Source of the DNA: Agrobacterium cucumeris
Lineage (GTDB): Bacteria; Pseudomonadota; Alphaproteobacteria; Rhizobiales; Rhizobiaceae
Direction of reading: 5' to 3'
Assembly (NCBI RefSeq): GCF_030036535.1
Contig: NZ_CP080388.1
Coordinates: 1,364,001-1,428,000, forward strand
DNA: 64,000 bases
Every line of letters begins with the position of its first letter. Positions within the stretch are counted from its first letter, which is position 1. Below are positions 34,495 through 44,711 of the stretch, piece after piece. Both the position numbers and the translations under genes were made by a program. Below the pieces are notes generated by a model. It saw only the letters and a list, made by a program, of their open reading frames with translations, made no database searches and had not been told where the DNA came from.

Positions 34495-34722
34495 ATCCTG
34501 TTCTCCATGACGAACCGGAGGCGGGGATCAATATCCTCTGCGCTCCGGGAGTAAAATCGCCAGAGCGCTGCCCGCATCGTCGGTGACGCCAGGCGGGACG
34601 CTCTATTCCTGTGGAACCGGCGCATCGTGCTTTTTTGAGAACCGGCTGGTTTTCGGGCATCGATGTGGTTCGGCGCCGCCTCTGGCGGACGCCGGTTGCC
34701 GGGCAGATATGCCGGGCCGACC

Positions 34723-35721
34723 TTAAAGGGCGGCCTTGACCTTTTGTGCGACTTCAGGAGACACCCAGCCCGTCCAGAGCGCTTCGTTTTCCTTCAGGAA
34801 TTGCTTGGCACCATCTTCGCCGGTCGCCTGATTATCGGTCATCCAGGCAATCAGCTTGTTGACGGTAGCGTTGGTCCAGGCGCGCTTGTTCAGATAGTCC
34901 ATGGCCGGGCCGGCACGGTCGGCAAAAGTCTTGCTGACCAGCGTCTGGACATCGTCCACCTGCCAGGCGTTCGGCTTGGGGTCTGCACAGTCGGCAATCG
35001 AAGTGCAGCGTTTCCATTCGGCCGCGTCATATTCCGTGCCGAAACCCAGCTTCACCATCTCATATTTGCCGAGCAGCGAGGTTGGCGCCCAATAATAACC
35101 GACCCATGGCTGCTTCGCTTCGTAAGCCTTGGCGATGGAGCCGTCGAGACCGGCGGCAGAACCCGTATCGATGAGGGTGAAGCCGGCCTTTTCACCACCG
35201 AACGCCTTGAACAATTGCGCTGTGACAACCGTGCCGCCCCAGCCCTGCGGGCCGTTATAGACGGCGCCCTTTGCCTTGTCCTCGGGGGAGGGGAAGAGTT
35301 CGGGATGCTTGAAGAGGTCTGGAATGGTCTTGAGATCGGGATTGGCGTCGGCCAGATATTTCGGAATCCACCAGCCCTGAACGGCGCCATCCGACAGGAT
35401 CTTGGCGGCCGCGACAACCTTGCCGCCTTCCAGCCCCTGCTTGACGATTTCCGGCTGCAGGCTGACCCAGGCTTCGGGGGCGATGTCCGGCTGGCCCTTT
35501 TCGGCCATGGAGGTCAGGGTTGGTACGGTGTCGCCGGTGACGATTTCGGCGGAACATCCATAGCCATTTTCAAGAATGAATTTATCGAGATTGGCGGCGA
35601 CTTCGGCGGATTGCCAGTTCATGCTGGCAATGGTCACGTTTCCACAGTCGGCGGCAAAGGCTACGCCGCCTGAAAAGGCGAAGCCGGCGGAAAGTATTGT
35701 GGCACCCAAAAGTATTTTCAT
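34723..35721 (-). CDS. proX: Glycine betaine-type substrate-binding protein (OpuAC/ProX)
   Basis: A 332-residue periplasmic binding protein with a signal peptide (MKILLGATILSAGFAFSGGVA, cleavage near FAAD). The mature protein begins CGNVTIASMNWQSAEVAANL and has the aromatic-rich binding segments of the OpuAC family: GWWIPKYLA, GPQGWGG, PWVGYYWAPTSLLGKYEM. Aromatic side chains form the cage that holds the quaternary amine. Choline and betaine cannot be separated by sequence alone. ATG at 35721 is chosen because it starts the signal peptide. First gene of the likely proXWV operon; the gap before proW contains short GC-rich stems (for example CCGCC-AGA-GGCGG at about 34677-34690) that could lower expression of proWV. 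Confidence 0.88.
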   Translation of the reverse strand: MKILLGATILSAGFAFSGGVAFAADCGNVTIASMNWQSAEVAANLDKFILENGYGCSAEIVTGDTVPTLTSMAEKGQPDIAPEAWVSLQPEIVKQGLEGGKVVAAAKILSDGAVQGWWIPKYLADANPDLKTIPDLFKHPELFPSPEDKAKGAVYNGPQGWGGTVVTAQLFKAFGGEKAGFTLIDTGSAAGLDGSIAKAYEAKQPWVGYYWAPTSLLGKYEMVKLGFGTEYDAAEWKRCTSIADCADPKPNAWQVDDVQTLVSKTFADRAGPAMDYLNKRAWTNATVNKLIAWMTDNQATGEDGAKQFLKENEALWTGWVSPEVAQKVKAAL

Positions 35722-36095
35722 TGTTGTTCCCTCTGGTCGCGGTGTGGCGAAGACCCGCGTGCAAACGGCACCGCGACCGTCAGCACGCGTATTGAGCGTT
35801 AATAATTGCTCTGTTGCCATCCCGTTTGCGGCAATTTCTGGCGTATTGAGGATGGCAATTGTCAATCAATTGCCCGGCAAATGCCTGCTGCGGCGGGTGC
35901 AGGTGCTAAATTTGCGACATCGGGCGGCGATGTTCCGCAGCCTAGCCGGATGCACCGGCTGACATGCTGTAAAAAAATGGAACTTTTCCGAAATTTCGAA
36001 AAGCCGGGAACAATAAATGGAAGTTTTTGTTTTCTTGGACTTTTATCCGGTTGTGTATTACGGGAGATTTCCTCTCGGTTTTTGTGGTGATGTGA
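35722..36095. other. 374-base divergent intergenic region, proX and hybrid kinase
   Basis: Holds the proX promoter on the left and, on the right, AT-rich sequence with a candidate GGAAC/TGTT promoter. Short open frames occur but none has a ribosome binding site or resembles a protein. Confidence 0.6.
36007..36031 (+). promoter_or_regulatory. Candidate EcfG-type promoter GGAAC-N16-TGTT
   Basis: GGAAC then 16 bases then TGTT, about 65 bases before the hybrid kinase start. The alphaproteobacterial general stress sigma factor EcfG uses GGAAC-N16/17-CGTT, so this is one base off. Another GGAAC at about 35980 has no -10 partner. Confidence 0.35.
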
Positions 36096-39071
36096 ATGAC
36101 CAATCTTCGTGCTACCCCGGTATGGCCGATCGGTGGCGGTGAAACGGGCGAACTTGTGCGCCGCTTTGACTGGTCGAAGACATCGCTCGGGCCTATCTGC
36201 GACTGGCCGCAAAATCTGAGGCAAAAAGCCAATTCCGTCGTTAATTCTCCCATTCCGCAGGTGCTGATGTGGGGTGCGGATCACGTGATGATCTATAATG
36301 ACGGTTATGCGGAGATCGCCGGCAACTATCACCCTCGGGCGCTGGGACAAACCGTGCCCGGCATCTGGCCGGAAATATGGGACTGGAACAGCCGCATTCT
36401 GGAAGCCGGCTTTCGCGGCGAGGTCATGGCCTATCGTGACCAGCCAATGACGCTGATGCGCAATGGCCTACCGGAAGAGGTCATTTTCGACCTGTTTTAC
36501 ACGCCGATCTATAATGAGGGCGGGTCGGTGGACGGTGTTTTATGCACCGTGCTTGAAAACACCGACAAGGTGAAGGCGGTGGAGGCGCTGGAACAGAGCC
36601 GCAAGGAACTGAGCCGGCTTACCAACGCCCTGCCGATCCTGGTGGGATATGTCGATCGCGATTATGTCTATAAATTCGCCAATGACGGTTATCTGGAATG
36701 GTTCGGCCGCAGCGCCGACGAGGTGATTGGCCGCAGCGTTCCCGAAATCGTCGGCGAGGCGTTTTTCGAGGCGCGACGGGCCTATCTCGACCGGGCGCTT
36801 GCCGGTGAAAAGATCGTTTCCGATACCTCGATCCGCAGGCCGGACGGCACCACCCGCGCCGCTGAAATCCGTTATATTCCGCGCTACATCGCCGATGGCT
36901 CGATCGACGGCATCTATGTACTGATCATTGATATCGAGGACCGCAAGCGGTCCGAGCAGGAAATCCTGCTCAGCAACAACCGCTTCCGTGCGGCGGTGGA
37001 TGCCGTGCATGGCGTGTTGTGGACCAATAGCGCCGATGGCAGGATGCTGGGGGAGCAGCCCGCCTGGGGCGCGCTGACCGGCCAGAGCTTCGAGGAATAT
37101 CAGGGTGCCGGCTGGGTTGAGGCGGTTCATCCTGACGACCGCGAACATTCGCTCGAAAGCTGGAAAAAGGCGGTTTCCGCCAGGGACACCTATGTGTGGG
37201 AACATCGCGTGCGCCGTCATGACGGCGTCTACCGCACCTTTGCGATCCGCGGCGTGCCGATTTTCGACAAGGCCGGCGCCATTGCCGAATGGGTGGGTGT
37301 CCACACCGATATTACCGAACAGCGGCGGGCGGAAAATACCCTCAAGGAGCATGCCAGCAATCTCGAGCGCGAGATACGCCATCGCATCCGGGCGGAAGAG
37401 CAGCTTCGCCAGTTGAACGAAGGCCTCGAAGCCCGTGTCGAGACGGAAATGGCCGAACGTCGCCAGACGGAAAGGGCCCTGCAGCAGGCGCAGAAAATGG
37501 AGTCCATCGGTCAGCTGACCGGCGGCGTGGCGCATGATTTCAACAACCTCCTTCAGGTGATTGCGGGCAATCTGCAATTGCTGTCGAAGGATGTGATCGG
37601 CAATGAACGGGCCGAGCGGCGGCTGGAAAACGCGCTTGCCGGCGTCCATCGTGGCGCAAAGCTCGCCAGCCAGCTGCTGGCCTTCGGGCGGCGTCAGGCG
37701 CTGGAACCGCGTGTCATCAACATCGCCCGTTTTGTCACCGGCATGGATGATCTGCTGCGCCGTTCACTCGGCGAGGCGATCGAGGTGGAAGTCATCACCT
37801 CCGGTGGTCTGTGGAACACCTATGCCGACCCCAACCAGGTGGAAAATGCGCTGCTCAATCTGGCGATCAATGCGCGCGATGCCATGGAAGGGCACGGCAA
37901 GCTGACGATCGAGGTCGGCAATGCGGTTCTCGATCGTGATTATGCCCGCAAACATTCGGAGGTTTCGGCGGGTCAATATGTCATGCTCGCCGTCACCGAC
38001 ACCGGCTCCGGCATGTCGCCGGAAATTCTGGAAAAGGTCTTCGAGCCGTTCTTTTCCACCAAACCGGAGGGCAAGGGCACTGGCCTTGGCCTCTCGATGG
38101 TCTATGGTTTTGCGAAACAGTCCAGTGGCCACGTCAATATCTACAGTGAGCTGGGGCAGGGCACGACGGTCAAGATGTATCTGCCGCGCTCGGCTGCCGA
38201 CGAAGACCGTGAAGTGGTGGTGCATACCGGTCCCGTCGAGGGCGGGACGGAAACCATCCTTGTCGTTGAGGATGATGAAGAGGTGCGTAGCACCGTTGTC
38301 GAGACGCTGAGCGATCTCGGTTACCGTGTACTCACCGCCCGCGATGCGCAGGCGGGTCTGACGGTGGTGGAAAGTGGCATCCCGATCGATGTCATCTTCA
38401 CCGATGTGGTGATGCCGGGGCCTTTGAAAAGCCGGGAAATGGCGCGCCGCGCACAGGAACGACTGCCCAATCTCGCCGTTCTCTTTACCTCGGGTTATAC
38501 GGAAAATTCCATCGTGCATGGTGGCAAGCTGGATGCCGGGGTGGAACTTCTCTCCAAGCCCTATACGCGCGAAGCGCTGGCGCGGCGCATTCGCCACGTC
38601 ATCGCCAATCGCAAACAGGTTTCGTCGTCAAAGGCACGGGCGGCATCTGCATCGGGTCATTCAAAGCCAGCCGAAGCTGCGCGACCCTCGAAAAACGAAA
38701 ACAGCGCGATACGCGTCCTTCTGGTCGAAGACGACGAATTGATCCGGATGAATTCGTTGGAGATGTTGTCCGATAGCGGCTTCATCGTCGTTGAGGCCGG
38801 AAATGCGGCACAGGCGCTGAAGGTGGTCGAGGCGGAACATATTGATGTTCTCGTCACCGATATCGGCCTGCCAGACATGAAGGGTGGCGAACTGGCGGTG
38901 GAGGCCCTGCACCGCAAACCAGGCCTGGCCGTGGTTTTTGCGACGGGTGATAGCCATCTGCCCGAAGGTGCGCCGGAAAATGCGGTACTGCTGACCAAGC
39001 CCTATGATGAACAGCAGATCATCTCGGCTGTCGAATTGGCCCATGCGGGCGGAACGGTGGCGGCCGAATAG
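36096..39071 (+). CDS. Hybrid sensor histidine kinase with PAS domains and two receiver domains
   Basis: A 991-residue soluble sensor. An N-terminal PAS-like region (about 15-165, with [20 protein letters not shown]) is followed by PAS domains at about 170-300 and 300-430, a coiled coil, and the HisKA motif [20 protein letters not shown] (His near 481). The ATPase domain has [19 protein letters not shown] and [16 protein letters not shown]. Two receivers follow: REC1 (about 725-845, D near 769 in IFTDVVMP) and REC2 (about 868-985, D near 921 in VTDIGLPD). No membrane segment is seen. No separate response regulator or HPt protein is adjacent, so the output is likely at other loci. A stress-sigma-like promoter precedes it. 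Confidence 0.9.
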   Translation: MTNLRATPVWPIGGGETGELVRRFDWSKTSLGPICDWPQNLRQKANSVVNSPIPQVLMWGADHVMIYNDGYAEIAGNYHPRALGQTVPGIWPEIWDWNSRILEAGFRGEVMAYRDQPMTLMRNGLPEEVIFDLFYTPIYNEGGSVDGVLCTVLENTDKVKAVEALEQSRKELSRLTNALPILVGYVDRDYVYKFANDGYLEWFGRSADEVIGRSVPEIVGEAFFEARRAYLDRALAGEKIVSDTSIRRPDGTTRAAEIRYIPRYIADGSIDGIYVLIIDIEDRKRSEQEILLSNNRFRAAVDAVHGVLWTNSADGRMLGEQPAWGALTGQSFEEYQGAGWVEAVHPDDREHSLESWKKAVSARDTYVWEHRVRRHDGVYRTFAIRGVPIFDKAGAIAEWVGVHTDITEQRRAENTLKEHASNLEREIRHRIRAEEQLRQLNEGLEARVETEMAERRQTERALQQAQKMESIGQLTGGVAHDFNNLLQVIAGNLQLLSKDVIGNERAERRLENALAGVHRGAKLASQLLAFGRRQALEPRVINIARFVTGMDDLLRRSLGEAIEVEVITSGGLWNTYADPNQVENALLNLAINARDAMEGHGKLTIEVGNAVLDRDYARKHSEVSAGQYVMLAVTDTGSGMSPEILEKVFEPFFSTKPEGKGTGLGLSMVYGFAKQSSGHVNIYSELGQGTTVKMYLPRSAADEDREVVVHTGPVEGGTETILVVEDDEEVRSTVVETLSDLGYRVLTARDAQAGLTVVESGIPIDVIFTDVVMPGPLKSREMARRAQERLPNLAVLFTSGYTENSIVHGGKLDAGVELLSKPYTREALARRIRHVIANRKQVSSSKARAASASGHSKPAEAARPSKNENSAIRVLLVEDDELIRMNSLEMLSDSGFIVVEAGNAAQALKVVEAEHIDVLVTDIGLPDMKGGELAVEALHRKPGLAVVFATGDSHLPEGAPENAVLLTKPYDEQQIISAVELAHAGGTVAAE

Positions 39072-39094
39072 GCCGCCTGTCGTTTTTTGCGGGG

Positions 39095-40039
39095 TCAGTA
39101 ACCACGCGTCATATCCACCGTTTCCGGCAGCGAACCTGTTTCGCGCCATGTGCGAACATTGCCGGCAACGATCCGGGCTGAACTTTCGCGGCTTGTCGGC
39201 GCGGAAATGTGCGGCAGGACGGTGACTTTCGGGTGCTGCCAGAAGGCGGAAGAGGCGGGCAATGGTTCCTGCTCGAAAACATCGAGCACGGCATGTGAAA
39301 GCCTGCCGGAATCGAGCGCCGCAATCAGGTCTTCGGCAATGATGACTGCACCCCGGGCGAAGTTGATGAGCGCTGCGCCGTCTTTCATCACGGCAAGACG
39401 GCCGGCATCGAGAAGGCCGCGTGTGGCATCGGTGAGCGGCACGAGGCAGACGAGGATGTCGCTTTTTTCCAGCAGTGCCTGCAGCCCGTCATCGCCGGTC
39501 AGCGTTTCCACGCCGTCGATCGCCTTGACCGAACGGCTCCAGCCTGAAACGTTGAAGCCGGCGTGGCTTAGGCGTTCCGCCGCAGCGGTGCCAAGCGCGC
39601 CGAGGCCGAGAAGGCCGATGGTCATCTCGCGCGGATGGCGATAGTCTAATTCCTGCCAGAGCGCCTTCTGCTGGTTGTCGCGATAGGCCGGCATGTCGCG
39701 TTGCAGATAATAGGTCCAAGCCAGCACGGCTTCGGCCATGACGCGCGAAAGCTCCGGATCCTTCAGCCGGACGATGGGTGGCGCCTTGTTGCCCAGTTCC
39801 AGCACCAGCCGCTCAACGCCCGCCCACAGGCTGTGAATCCATGTCAGGCCCGGCAATGCGGCAATGTCGGCCGGATCGGGATTGGCGACGATGGCGAAAT
39901 CCACGGCCCCTCTCTGTTCGCTGGTCAATTCGGAAAAGGAGAGGATTTCCTCCTGCGGCATGGCGGCACGAAGTGCGTGCTTCCAGACGGTTTCCGCTTC
40001 CGCATTCATCCGCGAAACAAAGGCGATGGGTGATGACAT
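39095..40039 (-). CDS. D-2-hydroxyacid dehydrogenase, glyoxylate/hydroxypyruvate reductase A type
   Basis: A 314-residue NAD(P)H-dependent dehydrogenase. The nucleotide-binding motif TIGLLGLGALGTAAAERLSH (about 140-160), the Arg in the LINFARGAVI segment (about 225-235), the Glu in VLDVFEQEPLP, and the His in VTVLPHISAPTS form the usual catalytic set. GhrA has about 312 residues and the same short form. It reduces glyoxylate or hydroxypyruvate, or a related 2-oxoacid. It is convergent with the hybrid kinase gene (24 bases apart) and separated from exoP by a palindromic element. Confidence 0.85.
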   Translation of the reverse strand: MSSPIAFVSRMNAEAETVWKHALRAAMPQEEILSFSELTSEQRGAVDFAIVANPDPADIAALPGLTWIHSLWAGVERLVLELGNKAPPIVRLKDPELSRVMAEAVLAWTYYLQRDMPAYRDNQQKALWQELDYRHPREMTIGLLGLGALGTAAAERLSHAGFNVSGWSRSVKAIDGVETLTGDDGLQALLEKSDILVCLVPLTDATRGLLDAGRLAVMKDGAALINFARGAVIIAEDLIAALDSGRLSHAVLDVFEQEPLPASSAFWQHPKVTVLPHISAPTSRESSARIVAGNVRTWRETGSLPETVDMTRGY

Positions 40040-40134
40040 GAAACTGGTCCTGCTTGCGATTTTAGCTTCACGCCATCAATGCGCAATTTCGGCGGGCAAT
40101 ACCATGGGTGGAATGGGGGAATTTGTGATTCTTC

Positions 40135-40250
40135 CGTCATGCCGGACTAGATCCGGCATCCAGCCGCCGCGCGTCTGCGCGGCGCCAAGTCTTCTTTTCA
40201 GCCCAAGGACTTGGGCTGGCTGGACCCCGGCTCGGGGGCCGGGGTGACGG
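40135..40250. repeat. Palindromic mosaic element (RIME/RPE-like)
   Basis: About 115 bases of four consecutive hairpins: ATGCCGG..CCGGCAT (40139-40159), GCCGCGC-GTCT-GCGCGGC (40166-40183), AGCCCAA-GGAC-TTGGGCT (40200-40217) and ACCCCGG..CCGGGGT (40224-40245), with GTCA/TGAC at the outer ends. It resembles the intergenic mosaic elements of rhizobia. It lies downstream of exoP and upstream of the hydroxyacid dehydrogenase gene. Confidence 0.75.
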
Positions 40251-40285
40251 AGTGGGGATGCAACCGGCCTGTTAAATCTCAACCA

Positions 40286-42634
40286 TTACGCATTTTCCTT
40301 TACCGGCGGCTTTGCGTCGCCGTAATAGGCCGAGAAGCTCTCGTGATAATGTTCCGAGCCACCCGGGCCGGCATAACGCTGCAATTCCGTCATGTCGGTC
40401 TTGTTGAGCACGATGCCCAGCGTCTTGTTGGCGATTTGCGGTTCGTTGGCCATCAGGTTCTGCACCATCTGGATCGGCGTCTTGCCCCATTCGGTGACGA
40501 AAACGAAACCGTCCACCTGCGGTGCAAAGGCCTTGGCGTCGATGACGGGGACCACGGGTGCAAGGTCGACGATGATGTAGTCGCAGGCCTCACGCGCCTG
40601 GTCGATGAATTTGCGCATGCCGGAAGAAGCCAGCAATTCGCTGGAATGGGCGAACTGGTTGCTGGTAGAAACCGGCAGGATGCCCATTTTCGTGCGCGTA
40701 TCCACCTTCACCGCCTGTGTCCACGGAACCTCGTCGAGGACGACTTCCACCAGACCGGCGGATTGCCGTGTGGTCAGCATGCGGCTGAGGCCGGGATTGC
40801 GGATATCGGCATCCACCACCAGCGTGCGCTTGCCGGTGGAGGCGATCAGCCCGGCCAGATTGAGCGCCACGACAGACTTGCCTTCGTTCGGCAGGCAGGA
40901 AATGACACCGATGACCCGGCACTGGCGTTCCTGAATGACGACATCTGCCGTCAGTTTCACGTTGCGCAGGGTCTCTGCAAAGCTGGAGCGCGGGCTGTCG
41001 ACCGCAAGGCGCAGCATCTTCTGGAACGAGACCTGGCCGCTTTCATCAAGCGTGGCATTTTCGCCGCCGGGGGTGGCGGCGCTGGTGCCCGGTTTTGCTG
41101 TTTCCACGCCCCTTTCGCCGATAAACGGCAGGTAGCCCAGAAAACGCATGCGCAGATTGTCGCGCACATCGTTGCCGGTGTGGAAAAACCGGTCGCGGAA
41201 CTCGAGAAGTGCTGCGATACCGCCGCCCAGCATCAGGCCGAGAATGACCGAAAGCGCCATGGTCATGGTCTTTTTCGGACTGGACGGTGCGGTCGGCAGA
41301 CCGGCTTCGGAGATGATGCGGGCCTTTGCGATCGGCAGCGACTGCTTCTGCGAGGCTTCCTCGAAACGGCCGAGATAGGACTGGTAAAGCGTGCGCAGCG
41401 CGGTTGCGCGCTGCTCGAGCTCGCGCAATTGCACCATGGTGATATTGGCCTGCGAGTTGCGGCCCGCAACGCCTTCGATATTGTCGCGCAGCGACTGCAC
41501 GCGGGAATTGGCAACGTCGTATTCGTTCTTCAGGCTGCCGGTCAGCTGCTGCAGTTCCTGATAGATCTGCCGCGAAACCTCTTTCTTCTCGGCGTCCAGC
41601 GCAACGGCCTGCGGATGGTCCGCGCCGAATTGCTGGACGATGCCCTGCTGCCGGTCAGAAATGGTGATGTAGCGCTTGCGAAGATCCTGAATGACCGAAT
41701 TGTCGGTGTCGCGTGCCGAAACAACGGCGTTATCGACAGCCACGTCAGGTCCCCGGTCGATAATCGACTTGTACTGGTTATAGCGGGCCGAGGCCGTTGC
41801 GGCATCCGCCTGAGCGGCAATCAACTGGCCGTTCAGATCAGCAAGCTGGCCTTCCGACATCAGCTCGCCGCGCGAGGAGACGATGTTGTTGTCCGACTTG
41901 AATTTCTGCACCGCAAGCTCCGCCGCCTGGGCGCGCTGGTTAAGGTCGGTCATGCGCTCCTGCAGCCATACCGAGGCGCGTTCGCTGGCGTCGAAATTGG
42001 CGTTCAGTTGTTCTGTGAGGTAGGCCTGCGCATAGGTCTTGGCGATCTGCGCGGCAAGCTGGCGGTCGGTCGAGCGGGTGGAGATGGCAATGACCGAGCT
42101 GCGGCCGACGCGTTCCACTGTCAGCGACTGCTGCAGCACGGCAGCCGCCTTTTCGCGGCGTCCGGCGCGGATCGCGGCTTCGGAGGCGGGTGGGTCGCCG
42201 GGCAGGACGAGATCAAGCACGCCGCGCACGGAGGATTTGACGAGCTCGACCGGCGACATCGGCGGATTGACGATGATGTCGTTCTCATCAAGCTTGGCCT
42301 TGTCGACCACGGTCAGCGCCATTTCCTTGGATTTCAAAATTTCCACGGCGCTGGCGATGCGGTTGTCGACGATCTGCGCGGCGGGCACCGGCGATTCCTC
42401 TTCCGCATAACGGGAAAGGCTTTCATCCAGCAGCACCTGCGTCATCGCGGTGTAAACGGGGGTCGCAAGCACCAGATAAAGGCCGGCCAGAACCACGGCG
42501 GCGATGACCGAAGCGGCAATGACATTGGCACGGCGTACCACGGCGGCCCACAGGCGGTCGAGGTCGATAAACGTGTCGGAATCCTTGCCGGACTCCGGAA
42601 AACCGATGTTGGATTTAAAGGTCTTGTGGTGCAT
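40286..42634 (-). CDS. exoP: Succinoglycan chain-length/export protein with BY-kinase domain (ExoP)
   Basis: A 782-residue inner-membrane protein that controls polymer length and export. The Wzz-type N-terminal part has membrane segments at about 33-57 and 455-480, with a long coiled-coil periplasmic region between. The cytoplasmic bacterial tyrosine kinase follows: Walker A CLPNEGKSVVALN (near 580), A' LVVDADIRNPG (near 606), Walker B YIIVDLAP (near 688). The C-terminus has the autophosphorylated tyrosine cluster (LQRYAGPGGSEHYHESFSAYYG). This matches Sinorhizobium ExoP (about 786 residues). It is last in the exo operon, separated from exoN by two GC-rich hairpins. Confidence 0.93.
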   Translation of the reverse strand: MHHKTFKSNIGFPESGKDSDTFIDLDRLWAAVVRRANVIAASVIAAVVLAGLYLVLATPVYTAMTQVLLDESLSRYAEEESPVPAAQIVDNRIASAVEILKSKEMALTVVDKAKLDENDIIVNPPMSPVELVKSSVRGVLDLVLPGDPPASEAAIRAGRREKAAAVLQQSLTVERVGRSSVIAISTRSTDRQLAAQIAKTYAQAYLTEQLNANFDASERASVWLQERMTDLNQRAQAAELAVQKFKSDNNIVSSRGELMSEGQLADLNGQLIAAQADAATASARYNQYKSIIDRGPDVAVDNAVVSARDTDNSVIQDLRKRYITISDRQQGIVQQFGADHPQAVALDAEKKEVSRQIYQELQQLTGSLKNEYDVANSRVQSLRDNIEGVAGRNSQANITMVQLRELEQRATALRTLYQSYLGRFEEASQKQSLPIAKARIISEAGLPTAPSSPKKTMTMALSVILGLMLGGGIAALLEFRDRFFHTGNDVRDNLRMRFLGYLPFIGERGVETAKPGTSAATPGGENATLDESGQVSFQKMLRLAVDSPRSSFAETLRNVKLTADVVIQERQCRVIGVISCLPNEGKSVVALNLAGLIASTGKRTLVVDADIRNPGLSRMLTTRQSAGLVEVVLDEVPWTQAVKVDTRTKMGILPVSTSNQFAHSSELLASSGMRKFIDQAREACDYIIVDLAPVVPVIDAKAFAPQVDGFVFVTEWGKTPIQMVQNLMANEPQIANKTLGIVLNKTDMTELQRYAGPGGSEHYHESFSAYYGDAKPPVKENA

Positions 42635-42663
42635 GGACCTACCTTGTGAATTAAAAATGGTAC

Positions 42664-42695
42664 GCGGGAAGCCGAGCCCTGGCTCGCCTTCCCGC
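42664..42695 (-). terminator. Strong hairpin between exoN and exoP
   Basis: Fifteen-base arms (GCGGGAAGGCGAGCC and GGCTCGGCTTCCCGC on the minus strand) with one mismatch and a 2-base loop, followed within 7 bases by TTTTTAATT. A smaller GC stem lies just upstream, near 42705-42732. It is likely a partial terminator or an mRNA-processing stem that separates exoP expression from the upstream genes. Confidence 0.6.
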
Positions 42696-42742
42696 CCCCC
42701 GTTATTGGTGCGCCGGCCGCCTCCCCGGCGGCGCGATTAAAG

Positions 42743-43648
42743 TCAGGCCGCCCGAACGCGGCTTTCGTGGTTTGCCACCAGTTCCTTCACGGAAGCGAGA
42801 ACCTGCGCCTCCATGTCGGCGCGCATAAGCGAGAAAGCGACATTGGCGGCGATGAAGCCCTGCTTGCTGCCGCAGTCAAAGGTGCGACCACCATATTTCT
42901 GCGCATGGAAAGCCTGCTTTTCGGCAAGCCGCTTCATGCCGTCGGTCAGCTGGATTTCATTGCCCGCACCGCGTTCCTGCTTCGCAAGAATATCGAAGAT
43001 TTCCGGCTGCAGAATATAACGGCCATTCAGGTAATAATTTGAAGGCGCCTTGGATGGTTCCGGCTTTTCGACCATTTCGGTGACGGCGAAGCCGTGATTG
43101 ACCTTCTGGCCGACGCCAACGACACCATAGGACGACACTTCTTCCGGCAGGCATTCCTCGACGCCGAGAATATTGCCGCCGACTTCGTCATAAAGTTCCA
43201 TCAGGCCAGCGATGCAGCCGCGTGCGCCGTAGGACACCATGTCAGGCAGAAGCAGGGCGAAAGGCTCCTTGCCCACCAGTTCACGCGCGCACCAGACGGC
43301 GTGGCCGAGACCGAGGGGCACCTGCTGGCGCGTATAGCTCACCGTGCCGGCAACCGGCAGCATCTTTTCCAGCTGCAATACCTGAACGGTCTTGCCGGAG
43401 CGGGTGAGCGTATTGATGAGCTCCGGCGCGCTGTCGAAATAGTCTTCGATGGCGGTCTTGTTGCGGCTGGTCACAAAAATAATATGCTCGATGCCGGCCT
43501 GCATGGCCTCGTCGACAGCATATTGCACGACCGGCCGGTCGACGATCGTCAACATTTCCTTTGGCATCGCCTTGGTGGCGGGCAAAAACCGTGTGCCGTT
43601 GCCAGCTACGGGAATGACGGCTTTTCTGACAGTTTTGTTCAGGTCCAT
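42743..43648 (-). CDS. exoN: UTP-glucose-1-phosphate uridylyltransferase (ExoN)
   Basis: A 301-residue GalU-type enzyme that makes UDP-glucose, the donor for the glucosyltransferases encoded around it. The nucleotide-binding start [24 protein letters not shown], the ADEAM-like region [20 protein letters not shown], and [20 protein letters not shown] are clear. [18 protein letters not shown] is the conserved C-terminal motif. The ATG at 43648 has AAGGAGAA 7 bases upstream, better than the earlier in-frame ATG. Part of the operon, 67 bases after exoO. Confidence 0.94.
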   Translation of the reverse strand: MDLNKTVRKAVIPVAGNGTRFLPATKAMPKEMLTIVDRPVVQYAVDEAMQAGIEHIIFVTSRNKTAIEDYFDSAPELINTLTRSGKTVQVLQLEKMLPVAGTVSYTRQQVPLGLGHAVWCARELVGKEPFALLLPDMVSYGARGCIAGLMELYDEVGGNILGVEECLPEEVSSYGVVGVGQKVNHGFAVTEMVEKPEPSKAPSNYYLNGRYILQPEIFDILAKQERGAGNEIQLTDGMKRLAEKQAFHAQKYGGRTFDCGSKQGFIAANVAFSLMRADMEAQVLASVKELVANHESRVRAA

Positions 43649-43715
43649 CGCGTTCTCCTTCATCAAGGTTTGATCTGTCCCCAGTCCCCGCGCAGATTTC
43701 GTCCACGCGCAAATT

Positions 43716-44711
43716 TCACGAAATCTGTCTTTTCACCCCTGTATTTGCTGCGGGCGCAAACATGGCGTCCCGCAGCCTCCTCAGCCGCACTGCAATCGGC
43801 ATTCGCAAATGCCCCAGCACGGCAGGATCCCTTATCGTGGTCTTCAAGGCGCCGAGTACCGAACGGCTCTTGATGTTTTCCACCAATGTCAAAAAATTAT
43901 GTGCCAGCTGCAGGCTGCGGGCTCTCGCCTGCTGCGCATCCATGGCGGCCGGCAGCAAAGTGTAATGGCTCAGGAATTCCTGATCCGCCCGCATCATCGC
44001 TTCGACGTGATGAAGCTCGAGCACGCGCGAAATCGAGCCTTCGCGGATATTGTAGATGTAACCCGGTTTAGGTTCGATGACGCAGAGACCACCGGTGGCG
44101 AGCGCCGAGGCGAGCAGGATGTAATCCTCGCCAATGCGGATATCCTCGCGGAAACGCAGTCCCTCGGCATTGAGGAAATCGCGCCGGAACATCGGCTTCA
44201 TATAGCCAAAGTTGAAAGTGGCGCGGAACAGGATGTTGGAGGAAATGAAGTCCTCAAGGGTGAGAACCGCCCGTTCCTCCAGAAACTCTTCCGGAAACAT
44301 CGTCTCCATCGGCCTGCCATCGGTATAGACGACATCGAGATTATCGACCGCAATCGCCGCACCTGCGGCTTCCGCCCGGCACATCATGCAGGCGGAACGC
44401 TCCGGGCGAATGACATCGTCGGAATCGAGCACCGCGATCCAGCGTCCGGTCGCGGCTTCGATGCCGGCATTGCGGGCACCGCCCGGTCCGAGATTTTCGG
44501 CAAGAGCAAGCAGGCGGACACGCGGGTCGATGACGGCGATACCTTCCACGAGTGCAATGGTGTCATCGGTGGAACGGTCGTCGACGACGATCACTTCCAG
44601 CGTCACACCCTGCTGGCCGAGCGCGCTTTGAACGGCGGCTTCAATCGTATCGGCGGCATTATAGGCGGCGATGACGAAGCTGATATCGGGCGACGGGGCA
44701 AGGTTCTCCAT
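43716..44711 (-). CDS. exoO: Succinoglycan glucosyltransferase ExoO (GT2)
   Basis: A 331-residue family 2 glycosyltransferase. The nucleotide-binding start [20 protein letters not shown], the [16 protein letters not shown] motif and the metal-binding [11 protein letters not shown] (DxD-like) are visible. In Sinorhizobium ExoO adds the fifth sugar of the succinoglycan octasaccharide with a beta-1,6 link; that assignment comes from gene order. It is translationally coupled to exoM: its ATG overlaps the exoM stop by one base. Confidence 0.88.
   Translation of the reverse strand: MENLAPSPDISFVIAAYNAADTIEAAVQSALGQQGVTLEVIVVDDRSTDDTIALVEGIAVIDPRVRLLALAENLGPGGARNAGIEAATGRWIAVLDSDDVIRPERSACMMCRAEAAGAAIAVDNLDVVYTDGRPMETMFPEEFLEERAVLTLEDFISSNILFRATFNFGYMKPMFRRDFLNAEGLRFREDIRIGEDYILLASALATGGLCVIEPKPGYIYNIREGSISRVLELHHVEAMMRADQEFLSHYTLLPAAMDAQQARARSLQLAHNFLTLVENIKSRSVLGALKTTIRDPAVLGHLRMPIAVRLRRLRDAMFAPAANTGVKRQIS

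Noticed and set aside
35806..36090. A 94-codon plus-strand frame in the proX/hybrid-kinase gap
   Set aside because: No ribosome binding site, mixed Cys-rich composition, and it overlaps the candidate promoter region.
40135..40250. CRISPR-like array at the palindromic cluster downstream of exoP
   Set aside because: The hairpins differ from each other and there are no equal-length repeats with spacers; it fits a mosaic palindromic element.
40211..42649. An 812-residue open frame on the plus strand across exoP
   Set aside because: It is exactly antisense to exoP, rich in His, Arg and Gly, with no family signature or membrane pattern, and arises from GC-rich third codon positions. exoP has full Walker and tyrosine motifs.
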